A program made the position numbers and the translations under genes. From Euborellia annulipes (Eukaryota > Arthropoda > Insecta > Dermaptera > Anisolabididae), in NCBI GenBank assembly GCA_023213315.1, contig JAKCPI010003277.1, positions 1 to 64,000 of the forward strand: a stretch of DNA of 64,000 nucleotides. The letters run 5' to 3'. Below, piece after piece: positions 43,240 through 52,831 of the stretch. A model generated the notes under the pieces. It worked only from the letters and a program-made list of their open reading frames with translations, was not told the origin of the DNA and ran no database searches. Position 1 is the first letter of the stretch. Each line of letters starts with the position of its first letter.

Positions 43240-44170
43240 CAAGGAACCATAGTGTGGGGCTCAGAAATTTAGCCATACAAATAAAAAAATAAAATAAAAT
43301 GAAAAAAAAGAATTCAAAGAAAATGACTAAACAAATGGACAAAATAAGAACAGAATTAATGTCTTATTTTACACATTAAGCCTTTTTTACAATGACAGTG
43401 TTTTTTCTTTTAGGAAGAGAGACTAGAGAATCACTTCTATATTTTTGGAATAAAGTTTCGCCATTGAAGTCTTCTTTAACCACCAAAAAATAATGAAATG
43501 CCCTATAGATTTATTTAAAGTTTAATCACAAAAGTTTAAAAATATCTAAAGTAGTAGCCTAAGTCTTTAAAGGCAACATTGCAGTAAACTCCGATTGATG
43601 GGAAAAGTTAATTAGGTTGAGATATCTCCAAGAACGCAAAATAATGTAATAATTGCTTTTTTTTAGTTCGTATATTTAAAATATATATTATAATTTAAAT
43701 TAACTTTCACATATGAATATGAAAGCAATAAAGGTTAAGTGTTAATAAATTTTTATTCATCTTTTCTAAATGAAATTGGCATTTGTTACTAAATTAAAAA
43801 AATTAATCACTATAAAATAAGATTAACTATAAAATGAGTTAAGCGAATTGAATGGAATGAAATGAATACTTTATAAGAATTTCTAACTCTTCTCTAAAAA
43901 AATTTTTTTTTTTAACGATGTGATAAAATATCATTTAAGAAAGTTTCACAATAAGAATAAAAAGTAAAAAGATGTCCTTTTACAAGTCATATTTCATCAA
44001 TAAATTATTTGATACATTAGCATGAGAATAAATTAATGAAGACAAGATGGGAGTTATAGCTTATCAAATTAGGTCCAAGAGAAAAAACGCATAAGTTTTC
44101 ATTTGATTTGCCTCATAGCTGATAATAAAAAGAAAATAAAATTAAATATTTTTTGTCTTTCTCACTTCAG
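43240..44170. other. AT-rich stretch, nothing recognised
   Basis: No supported feature. Confidence 0.4.
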
Positions 44171-44177
44171 TCAAAAC

Positions 44178-44310
44178 CAGAGGCGTATAAAGAAATTTTT
44201 TCGGGAGGGGGGCGAACTCATTTTTAATACCCCTCCTCCATACACAAAAATATTTTTAAAATACCGGATATTCCTCAGCCCTGAGGGGCCCGGGCCATCC
44301 TCTCAAAGAC
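44178..44310 (+). mobile_element. hAT-like MITE, one end
   Basis: CAGAGGCGTATAAAGAAATT matches the hAT end at 35779, followed by a G-run and GGGGCCCGGGCCATCC as in that element. The right terminus is missing. Confidence 0.5.
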
Positions 44311-44756
44311 AAAATTTTATTAGACAGCCCCAGTCCCAGTTTTGAAGCATCAGTTCTGCCCCAATACTGAGAGTGGTCCAAATCCTGGAAACTTTAGCTA
44401 CGAATTTAAAGAATTAAAAAAAATATTTGACCCTATTCTTTTATTTTATTTTTTCAATTTGCAATTTTTAATTGAACCAGAGTTATCGAAATTAAATCTC
44501 CCTCAAAATTAACAACTGAGAATCATGCGTGGTCTCTAGAGAAATTGTTAGAAGTGAGTTCGGCTGCCTATCTTCTAGTAAAAAGAAACAAAAGAAGTTG
44601 GTGTTAGGTTCAACTATTTTCCATCAAACTAAACAAGTGACGAATTAATTAATTATTAATAAAATTACAATAACACCTGCCTATATATTAGTAAGAGAAA
44701 AACTTTAATAACGTTTATTTAATGTATGAATTAAAAACTCAACAATATTTATCCTT

Positions 44757-44898
44757 TTTTTTTTATTAAAGTCTTTTTCAGCATCGAAGGTGATTTAGAC
44801 CCCGTTCCTGTTTATTTAAATTGATTTGTAGTAAATTCAATTTAAATAAATTGGGACAGGATGCTAACCCACGACCCTTGGTATAAAAGGCTAGTACG
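44757..44898 (-). repeat. SINE-beta with target duplication
   Basis: Exact 13-bp duplication AATATTTATCCTT (44744-44756, 44899-44911). Poly-T, GTCTTTTTCAGCATCG, TTTAGACCCCGTTCC, GGATGCTAACCCACGACCC. The box-A end is truncated. Confidence 0.85.
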
Positions 44899-44965
44899 AA
44901 TATTTATCCTTAGGAAATCATTATCCAATATTTCTAGTTTTATAATTATTATTATTTTAATATTA

Positions 44966-45319
44966 TTAATTGCAGGAGGGTACGATAATTAGAAGATGAT
45001 AATATTTATTTTTGATAGATATATTTGCCTTTTGTAGGAAAAAAAGCAAAAATGCGACACCCACATCTAATATTAACATAGTATGTAATAATTTGTTTAA
45101 ACAGAGTGGCCTAAATTGTGTCATAAAATGCCATGCATGAAAAATCCGAGATGATTTATGAAAAGTAGGCAAAAGTAAGTAAATATTTGAGTAAGGACAA
45201 AGATGTTGTAGAAAAAGAAAGTCAACTAAATTTAGAGTCTCTGAAGGGTTCTGTTTGTATTGTATAAGGAGATTTTCAACCACCCACGGAGAGAGGAAAC
45301 GATGGGAACTATTTAACAC
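44966..45319 (-). other. longest unexplained open frame (117 codons)
   Basis: A minus-strand frame from a GTG-type start near 45319 to a stop at 44966, with hydrophobic stretches (IYLLLPTF, MLILDVGVAFLLFFL) and an N-terminal SSHRFLSPWVVENLL. By rough stop-codon frequency about one such frame is expected by chance in this window. No splice sites, homology or GC rise support it strongly. It could be a membrane-protein exon. Confidence 0.15.
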
Positions 45320-45640
45320 ATTTCATCAATAAATAGTACAAAGTTTTCTTCCGTATTCTTCATAAATAATAAATAAGACAAAATGCGACTCATTCAAAGA
45401 TCATGTTTTTAGTTTCTTACGCCTATACTTTATTCATACAAAAATATTTCTTCTATTTGGGATGTATAAAATCTGAACAAAGAAGCTTGTATATATCAAC
45501 ATACACTAAAAAAAAAGTTATAAAAATATAGACCTGCCTAATATTATAGTAATAAAAATAGTTTCCAGATCTTTTTTGGATATATAATTATAGCAACACT
45601 TTAGTATATAAACAGATTTTAAAAAATAATTTGGTATTTG
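45320..45640. other. AT-rich stretch, nothing recognised
   Basis: No supported feature. Confidence 0.4.
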
Positions 45641-45641
45641 T

Positions 45642-45812
45642 ATTTTTTTTTTTTCAAGTCTTTTTGGCAACTTAGGATATAAAGACTTTAACTATACTCA
45701 TATACAATATAGGTGGGAGTCCATGTATATTTATTTATATATCATTTGATATCCATATGATTTAAATATTCATCTGACTGCCTGGGATCTGAACCCGGGT
45801 CTCTTCCTTGTC
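45642..45812 (-). repeat. SINE-alpha copy, truncated
   Basis: Poly-T, AAGTCTTTTTGGCAACTTAGG, the TCATTTGATATCCATATGATTT hairpin, CTGCCTGGGATCTGAACCCGGG. Ends before box A. Confidence 0.7.
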
Positions 45813-45874
45813 TTTAGTATATTTTAAGATTGGAGGCCTATTATTCTGTAAATAATTAATTTTTCTTTTGTTTT

Positions 45875-45962
45875 AGGTAAGTGTTTATTAGTTCGGAATT
45901 GAATGTGGAGTTCAATTGAATTCTTCAACTAATCCTCATGAATTATTATGATTTAAACAAGT
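45875..45962 (+). promoter_or_regulatory. recursive-splice-like site with pseudo-exon (copy 2)
   Basis: CTTTTGTTTTAG|GTAAGTG: acceptor AG 45875-45876 directly followed by donor GTAAGT at 45877. A second donor GTAAGT at 45961 bounds 84 nt with stops in every frame. It shares CTAATCC(T/A)CATGAATTATTAT and the upstream TGGAGG region with 24130-24219. Preservation of acceptor, abutting donor and distal donor in both copies is the main evidence. Confidence 0.5.
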
Positions 45963-45969
45963 AAGTTTT

Positions 45970-46297
45970 GAATAATTTTAATTTTGGAAAAATATATATT
46001 ACTATGTGCTAATCAAAACAAGATATTTTTGTATTCTATTTGCATAAAATGATAAAGAAAATATTTAGATTATCGGGAAGTCAGAGAACTGAACATTGAA
46101 CACTTAGTCATTTGATTAAAATTACTCTTACAAGTTGCTTATCAAATCAAAATTATGCTTGTATTAAATATTGAAATCAAAACGTATTGATAGATATAAT
46201 TATTTTTTTTTAAAGATTAACCCTATTAATTGAATTATTTTAGGACACTCTCTAAATTGCACACTAACAAGTCAGTGAATGTTTCTGAAATAAACAT
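45970..46297. other. AT-rich stretch, nothing recognised
   Basis: No supported feature. Confidence 0.4.
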
Positions 46298-46308
46298 TTC
46301 AATTAAAA

Positions 46309-46565
46309 GCCCGCCGGGCTTGGAGTAGTTGGTAGCGTGCCTACCTTCTATACCGAACGTCGCGGGTTCGGACCCCAGGCAGTCCGATAATTTTATTTAA
46401 GGCATTTAGATACCAAATGGCTTGAATAGAAATGCCTGGACCCCCAATAGATTTATTAAAACATCGAGTATCGTTGAAAGTCTTAAAAATTGGCCTAAGT
46501 TGCCGAAAAGACTGTGTGAATGAGAAAAAAAGTGTGAATGTTTACAAAAAAAAAAAAAAAAAAAA
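46309..46565 (+). repeat. SINE-alpha, full-length with target duplication
   Basis: Exact 11-bp duplication TTCAATTAAAA (46298-46308, 46566-46576). Head GGGCTTGGAGTAGTTGGTAG (box A), CGCGGGTTCGGACCCC (box B), TGCCTGGACCCCC, GCCGAAAAGACTGTGTGAA, poly-A. Confidence 0.93.
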
Positions 46566-46579
46566 TTCAATTAAAAAAT

Positions 46580-47000
46580 GTTATTGGCATATCTCACTAA
46601 TATCTTTTCTTGACAAGAATTTAATATTTATATTTATAAATCATATAATTAGTATTTAGGCTTATTAATTCAAACAACCGAAAAATATATCAATAGATAA
46701 TAGATACCGCCAGGGATCCACCAATTTGTACTCGGCATTCCCTACCACTAGTCCAGCGAATTGCACTCGGCTATTTGAATTTAATCGATTGCTAATTTTA
46801 TTCATCAGGAGGAATATCTCTCTTAACGAGATCACAAATTTCTCCGTCTCTAGTTCCAATATAAATGGAAAAAATAAGAAATTATATATAATAGGTATAT
46901 GGGTCTGTGAAGAAAATTGATATAATTAATATTAAGATAGAAAATTTGGTGGCTGTGTATATATTTGATTCTAATTCTAAAGCCTTTCTTTATATGCTTC
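46580..47000. other. AT-rich stretch, nothing recognised
   Basis: Overlapping open frames at 46665-46920 on both strands have no independent support. Confidence 0.35.
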
Positions 47001-47002
47001 TC

Positions 47003-47110
47003 GATGTCGGAGACGTTTCAAGATATATAAAACTATATTTAATGTCTCATTTTCAGATCGTATCCTTTAAGCAAAATTTCGATACGGATTGAAGATGAGA
47101 CATTAAATAT
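47003..47110 (-). repeat. Penelope/hammerhead-type tail with inverted repeat
   Basis: Minus strand: CTGAAAATGAGAC...TCTTGAAACGTCTCCGAC. The ATATTTAATGTCTCATTTTC arm (47034) is repeated inverted as GAAGATGAGACATTAAATAT (to 47110), so this is a third locus where the tail is paired head-to-head, in degenerate form. Confidence 0.45.
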
Positions 47111-47114
47111 TAAT

Positions 47115-47475
47115 ATATCTATAATATCTCAAAATCGAGAAACATATATAGGCTTTTTATTATTTGACTGAACCTGCACTCTATTAGAATCTAATAGTTA
47201 TTAATTCAAACGGCCGAGTGCGCCACAGCGTTCTAGTGTTAGGGCATGTATAATATATCACTAACCCAGAGATGTTCCTAAACTTTTTTGATCCTCGGCT
47301 CTCCTTTAATATATAAAATATATAAATTTTTCCACGACGCCAAAGAGAAAATATTGATCTTTCAAACACAGAATGCAGCATTTCGAGGTAAATTCGAGCC
47401 CCTTCGACAACAATAAGAATGGGTGTTCCTAACATAAAAAAAAATATTTTTTTAATAGTTTTGAAAGCTAATTAG
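47115..47475. other. AT-rich stretch, nothing firm
   Basis: A 47184-47435 (minus) frame is moderately GC-rich (CGGCCGAGTGCGCC near 47212) but not recognised. Confidence 0.35.
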
Positions 47476-47490
47476 ATAACAATAAATCTT

Positions 47491-47769
47491 GCCCCCGAGT
47501 TTGCCGTAGTAGGTAGCGTCCCTACCTCCTATACCAAACGTCGCGGGTTCGGACCCAGGCAGTCCGATGATTTTATTTAAGCCATTTGGATACCAGATGG
47601 CTTAAATAGAAATGCCTGAACCCCAAATTGATATATTACTTACAACGGTTATCGTCAAAGTCTTAAATGGCCTAAGTTGCCGAAAAGACTGTGTGAATGT
47701 GTGTGTGAGTGTGAGTGTGAATGAGAAAAAAGTGTGAATGTTTTTTAATAAAAAAAAAAAAAAAAAAAA
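47491..47769 (+). repeat. SINE-alpha, full-length with target duplication
   Basis: Exact 13-bp duplication AACAATAAATCTT (47478-47490, 47770-47782). GTTTGCCGTAGTAGGTAG, GCGGGTTCGGACCC, AAGCCATTTGGATACCAGATGG hairpin, GTTATCGTC, TGTGTGTGAGTG run, long poly-A. Confidence 0.93.
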
Positions 47770-47784
47770 AACAATAAATCTTTC

Positions 47785-48645
47785 AGCATATTTCTACAAT
47801 ATTGATAAGAGTTAATCTCTGTGCATGATGAATATGCATTGATTGATGTTTTTTAATTGTTAATTAGATACTCTAAAGATTATTCATAGAAAATGTTAAT
47901 TGATAAATTTACGAGATTATGCCCATATGTTTAAATAATGTTAATAGAAACTAATCAAATGGCTTTTAAGGCTTATTAATATTAAATAAAATAAATTTTT
48001 ATGTCGTGTTTTATGGAACATTTAATTTTTTTCCTTTTTTATTTTTTATGCTATAAAATCTGTGTTATTTTGTTTTTGTTTTCTCGAGGTCGATGTCCTT
48101 TTATTTTAACATGATAAGAATTCTAAAGGTGTTTCGAGACTTTAAGTCTCCACTTATTCGTTTTTCTGTCGCCAATTCCCCCACTTCCCGTTATGATACC
48201 TTATCATATGACGTCACAGGGCTGATTTATATTTTTTTTACTACACAAGGCTTTCGTTCAGTATATAAACACTAAAGCTTTTTTTTTTTTATTTGCATAA
48301 CTAGAAATTTGAGTAACATCCGGATGGATGAAAGAAATTTGGCGACAAATTCCCTAAAAGGATATTAACTTAAAATTCTTATTAAAAAAATGAGAGAATT
48401 ACTTTGAATATTATTTAGGCTATAAAATTTTCAGTAGCAAAAAAAATTATTTTCATTGACAATAGGGTATTCAAATTCTCTCATGAATAAATAATTTCTT
48501 AGGAATTAATTTAAATTCATATCTAAATGAATTATTGTTTTCCGATATTAAAGAATTAATTATTAAAAAAAAAAAAAAGGAAAATATTTTTTAATTCACT
48601 TTGCTACAGGAATAAGAGAAAGTTTAATATATTTCCAGTTTAAAT
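47785..48645. other. AT-rich stretch, nothing recognised
   Basis: No supported feature. Confidence 0.4.
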
Positions 48646-48649
48646 ATTG

Positions 48650-48885
48650 TTTGGATCCCAGGCAATCCAATAATTTTATTTAAGGCATTTATTTAGGCAT
48701 TATTTATTTAAGGCATTTGGACACCAAATGTCCAATTCAATAAGAATGGCTGGACCCCAATATATATACTGTATATTCATAATAACGGTTATCGTAAAAA
48801 GTCTTAAAGGGCCCAAGTTGCAGAAAAGACTGTGTGTATTTGTGTGTGAATGGGAAAAAAGTGTCTTAAAAAAAAAAAAATTTTA
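48650..48885 (+). repeat. SINE-alpha, 5'-truncated
   Basis: TTTGGATCCCAGGCAATCC, an internal duplication of the TTTAAGGCATTTAT segment, GGCTGGACCCC, AACGGTTATCGT, AAAAGACTGTGTG, poly-A. Confidence 0.8.
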
Positions 48886-48934
48886 AATAAAACCATTAAT
48901 GAGGAAACCAAGGCATTAAAAAAACATAAATAAA

Positions 48935-49022
48935 GAAAAATTATTTTTTTTTCTTTTGCTTTATTCATCGATACTGACGACGTTTCGGCCGCTACTTCCG
49001 TCCTTCATCAGGACAGGTATTT
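48935..49022 (-). repeat. Penelope/hammerhead-type tail (intact CUGAUGA)
   Basis: Minus strand: GTCCTGATGAAGGACGG...GCGGCCGAAACGTCGTCAG, then GATGAATAAAGC. CTGATGA is at 49005-49011 and GAAAC at 48982-48986. Stem I can pair with one mismatch next to GTC; stem II is imperfect. Confidence 0.55.
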
Positions 49023-49044
49023 TTTTGCTTCGATTTAAATTCAA

Positions 49045-49334
49045 AATTCGCTATAACGATTATATTTAAAATTCAAAAATCAATTATTTTTTAGATGCTC
49101 TTTCAAATGTATATTCTCATTTAGCCTTCAAAATTGTTTGAAGCACACTTTACTCTTGCAATCCATAGGAAAGATAGGAGAAATGGTTGCCAAGGTAACA
49201 AAATTTAAATATTTTCCCATGTTTATAAATTTGACATCTTAAATTCCAATATATTGGCTGAAACGAAATATATGTCTATACAAAAAATCTGGTGTGACAA
49301 GCACAGAACACAACTTTCGATTACCGAAGGTAAG
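49045..49334 (-). mobile_element. HP element, 5'-half, cut inside hairpin
   Basis: X-box GTTGCCAAGGTAAC 49196-49209, hairpin right arm AAATCTGGTGTGACAAGC...CACAACTTTCGATTACCGAAGGTAAG. It ends abruptly at 49334 and joins a Penelope-type tail. Confidence 0.8.
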
Positions 49335-49412
49335 ACCCATATGTGACCCAAACGTCGGCCCTGGTTTGACAATGAATTGAAATATAAACTAGCTGCTTTG
49401 CTAGCCAAATGC
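49335..49412 (+). repeat. Penelope/hammerhead-type tail fragment
   Basis: ACCCATATGTGACCCAAACGTCGGCCC...TGAATTGAAATATAAACTAGCTGC matches 61651-61721; GAAAC has become CAAAC. The 5' CUGA part is missing. Confidence 0.6.
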
Positions 49413-49414
49413 AT

Positions 49415-50235
49415 CGAGTTCTTTAGAGTTTTTCATTTTTTTACAACGCTTTTATTAACTTGCTTCCCTGTTTTTTCCGACAAATCTGCAAATCAAAATT
49501 ATGACCACTTCTACTTAATCTAGAGCTATGAAATTTTATCCACATATGTAACTCCCGTGACAATGCAATATTTTCTATGTCTCATCTTTGTATCTCAATT
49601 AATTTCAAGTTCATAATAAGTAGGTATGTTCCTTTATAAACAATATTTTCATAAATGCATTTACAATTGAGTATTTTCCACATAAAAGACAGCGGAAGTA
49701 TTGTAATTAAATTTTTAAAAAGTCCTTTCTTTGTCAGAGATCAACGATGTAAATATAAAATACCGCAAAAATTCAGAAAGAAAAAAATGAGATAAAAATC
49801 TTATGTGACGTTAATTAGCCGAATAAATGAAGAGCTTTGAAGTAACTGGCGCCAGAGCAAAAAAAAAAAAAAACAGAAAAAGTTGAGGAATATGAGTAGC
49901 AAATTTACAAGAAGAGCAATACACATTAATTAATTGACTAATTAATGATGTCTTCCAGAAACGAGTGAAATCCTTTCCATTTAGTGTTAGTGTTAATATT
50001 CTTTTGTAGGCTACTCATTATTAAACAAAATTTCAAAATGTTCTTTTATTGTGTTAGGTTCTAGAGTCCCTTAAATTCATTTGATAGAGGGGAATACTTT
50101 TCGGATCATTTGAACTCCCCCCCCCCCCCGAAAACCTTTTCTTGCAATGACCCTGGTGTTGTTTAAACGTCTATAGGAAATTTACAACGGTGGCAAAACT
50201 TAAAATTTGAAATACCTATATGGTAAATCATTATT
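49415..50235. other. AT-rich stretch, nothing recognised
   Basis: A C-run at 50116-50129 with flanking sequence may be a hAT subterminus, but no ends were found. Confidence 0.35.
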
Positions 50236-50240
50236 ATTAA

Positions 50241-50355
50241 TTGAAATTCCTATCGGGATCCCCGTTTATTTACCCGAGGTGTTTTCGGGCACGGAAACAC
50301 ACACCTCAAACCCAACCGACCTCTGGGCGTAGTCTTCTACCGGCACCCCGTGAAG
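50241..50355 (-). repeat. GC-rich retroposon-like repeat (copy 2)
   Basis: CCTATCGGGATCCCCGTTTATTTACCCGAGG, CACACACCTCAAACCCAACCGACCTCTGG, inverted relative to 32674-32795. No poly-T at the expected side, so truncated. Confidence 0.5.
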
Positions 50356-50359
50356 TTAC

Positions 50360-51105
50360 ATCGTGTTTGTAGATATACTTGCGGACAAATAGATTGAAAC
50401 AAAATTGTCCTAAGCGTCATTTTAAACAACTTTTCTTCAAAAATATTACTTACGAGCTAAAAATGTCTCTAAAATAAAAGAGAAAAGAAATCCGCCATTT
50501 TATTTTTCTTTTCTCTCTATTTTGATTGGTTATTTTAAAGGACCAATAACAAATAAATCTTTTTAATTATTTTATGATTTGGGAGGAGTTAAATTCTTTT
50601 TTATTTAAAGAAATACATTTTTTTTCAACCGTCTTTTTCTAAATCCCTCCCTCAATCATAAAATAACTAAAGGACAAATATTATTGGTTCTGTAAATTAA
50701 CAAATCGGTTTATTCCAGGTCAGTTCACCCAAATTCTCAGATTTTTATGAAACTTGGTATGTTGGTTCTATATAATAAGATAATTAACAGCACCAAATTT
50801 CGATTTTTTATCTCACTTAGCTTTCGAGTTATGGCACTTTAAAGTTTTGATGTTTTCACCCTTTTATCCAACTATGCTAGGGAGGATATCCTAGTTTGAG
50901 GAGAGACTTCCTCAGTTTCGGCGTGTAGCCTACTCCTTTCGAAGAAAATATAAATCATAATATGAAAAATGAATACTCTAATTTAAAAAAAAAAAACGCC
51001 TAATTAATACGAATAAGATGATATCGATGATGATTACCTTATGAGAGTTTCCCTCCCTCGATCTTGACATATGGAGGCCATGCGGATTTCTCTCTTTCTT
51101 TCTCT
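50360..51105. other. AT-rich stretch; possible repeat 3' end
   Basis: 50700-50890 (TTTCGAGTTATGGCAC type text) has the style of a retrotransposon 3' end but no second copy is in the window. Confidence 0.3.
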
Positions 51106-51107
51106 CT

Positions 51108-51257
51108 TCAGCTTTTTGATCCTTTTCCGAAAAGAGCCACCTGCTGCAGCGGTTTCCTCTTTAGCAGTCTATGACCTCGGATCTTGGAGGTAACCGGACT
51201 CTCGGAAGCCAACAGCGAAATTTGATCCGTAAATCCGGGGCTTCCCACGCCTTTCTT
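51108..51257 (-). CDS. candidate terminal exon (hypothetical)
   Basis: Minus strand: acceptor AATCTCTTCCAG (just above 51257), then 49 codons in phase 0 (KKGVGSPGFTDQISLLASE..., ...LLKRKPLQQVALFGKGSKS) and TGA at 51108. ~50% GC, an abrupt island. Internal donors CAG|GTGGCT and GAG|GTCATA are possible. The plus strand also shows a canonical exon (long pyrimidine tract TTTCTCTCTTCAG at 51111, 78 nt, donor GAG|GTAACC at 51190) with one open frame, so strand is not settled. No domain recognised. Confidence 0.35.
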   Translation of the reverse strand, partial: KKGVGSPGFTDQISLLASESPVTSKIRGHRLLKRKPLQQVALFGKGSKS

Positions 51258-51456
51258 CTGGAAGAGATTCAATTTATCTTAGAAAATACCTTTCTTTAAA
51301 ATACAAATTGAATTAAAAGAATTATTATTCCAGTGAATATTCAACCGCTATTACTTTAAGAAGAGTATTCTGGTGAAGTAATATTTTTTTGTGAGAGGGG
51401 TGTGTTTTATGAATAAAAAATTTCGTAATAAATAATCTCTTTTCAAATAAAAAAAA

Positions 51457-52158
51457 TCTGGTGTGACTGGCGCACAGCACACAACTTTCTCTTACCTTCG
51501 GTAATCGAAAGTTGTGTACTGTGCTTGTCACACCAGATTTTTGTGTCGACATATATTTAGTTCCCGACAGTACGGAACATATGAATTCAGATGTAAAATT
51601 TATAAGTATGGGAAAATATTTATATTTTGTTACCATGGCAACCATTTCTCCTATTCTTCCCTATGAAATACAAGAGTAAAGTGGTCTTCAGAAGATATCA
51701 ATCGCAAAATGAGAATATACATTTTAAAGAGCATCTAAAAAATGATTGATTTTTGAATTTAAAAAAAAATCGTTGGAGCAAATTTTGAGAAAATCGAAAA
51801 AAACTGAAAAAGTACATCAGTAAAGTACTAGTAATCTTTGGCCGATTTTGATTAAAAGCTTATTTTTCCGGTCCAGGAGGATGTTTAACTTAAATATAAA
51901 ATTTCAGCCTCATAGCTCAATTCCTTCATGCTTAAAATTGAACACAGACACACCCACACACACACACACCCACACACACACCCACACACCCACACACACA
52001 CACACAGACAGACCATGTCGCGAAAACCACTTTTTTGGATTCAGGGGACCTCAAAACGTGAAGATCCATCAAAATCTCGACATCGAATTTTTGACATGAA
52101 TCCAATACTTTCTCTATATATATATATTACATATATACATAGGTAAGAGAAAGTAAAA
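51457..52158 (+). mobile_element. HP element, best full-length copy (reference)
   Basis: 702 bp. Hairpin 51457-51540 (arms TCTGGTGTGACTGGCGC... / ...GTCACACCAGA); GTTACCATGGCAAC 51629-51642; CTAGTA palindrome region about 51830; (CA)n with CCC interruptions 51947-52006; GGACCTCAAAACGTG; TTTGACATGAATCC; 3' stem-loop TACTTTCTC...AGAGAAAGTA. ACTTTCTCTTACC (51484-51496) and GGTAAGAGAAAGT (52142-52154) form 13-bp subterminal inverted repeats. This resembles Helentron-associated DINE-1/HINE elements (subTIRs, microsatellite core, terminal hairpin); no autonomous partner is in the window. Confidence 0.9.
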
Positions 52159-52159
52159 A

Positions 52160-52828
52160 TAGTATTAATATTTATATCCCGTAGAAATGCTGCTCGGTTT
52201 GCTTTCTTTGGAACTAATTTTCCACATTAAACGGGAGTTGCAATGAGATGAGTATTATTAATTATGCATGTTTTGCAAAGCTTTTATTCCATTCAATATG
52301 AAAAAAAAGGTAAGCTCAGGTTATCACCATAAATTTAATTAAAATTAATAACTCTGAGGATGATGTCAAAATATTGATATAGAAATTCTGTATTTACAAT
52401 ACTCAGAACAAAACGCAAATGTTAGTTCGGGATCTAATAACTTCTAAGTAAATTGTAATCAAAGATAGTGATTATAAATTAAATATAATTATTATTCGTG
52501 TATATGTAAGGACACCATTTCTCAAAAACGGCTCCAACTAATTTTTTTACACTGTATCCGGTGCCATTATTAATTGTGCTAGGTCTCTGTCTTTGTAAAA
52601 ATTTGTTCTAGTATAGGAACAATAAAAAAGTTAATCACAGTTAATTATTTCTAGACTTTATTGGTCATCTATAATCAAATTTAATTTTTCCCGGGACATG
52701 AAGTGAAACCGGCCGGGACTTTGTCTGAAAACCGGGACGTCTGGCAAGCATAAATATAGGGAATGTCCAATTGAGAAATACAATATTATAAAATCTTTGT
52801 TTTAAGCAAAAACATTTTATTATTACTC
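52160..52828. other. AT-rich stretch, nothing recognised
   Basis: No supported feature. Confidence 0.4.
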
Positions 52829-52831
52829 TAA

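Noticed and set aside
44966..45319. 117-codon minus frame as a gene
   Set aside because: Rough chance expectation is about one such frame; no splice, homology or GC support. Kept only as a low-confidence note.
46309..46400. Functional tRNA genes at SINE heads
   Set aside because: Box A and B present, but the acceptor stem and anticodon arm do not form a tRNA; each continues into a SINE body and poly-A.
51848..52146. His/Thr-rich frames over CA repeats
   Set aside because: Microsatellite translation; copies differ in frame and length.
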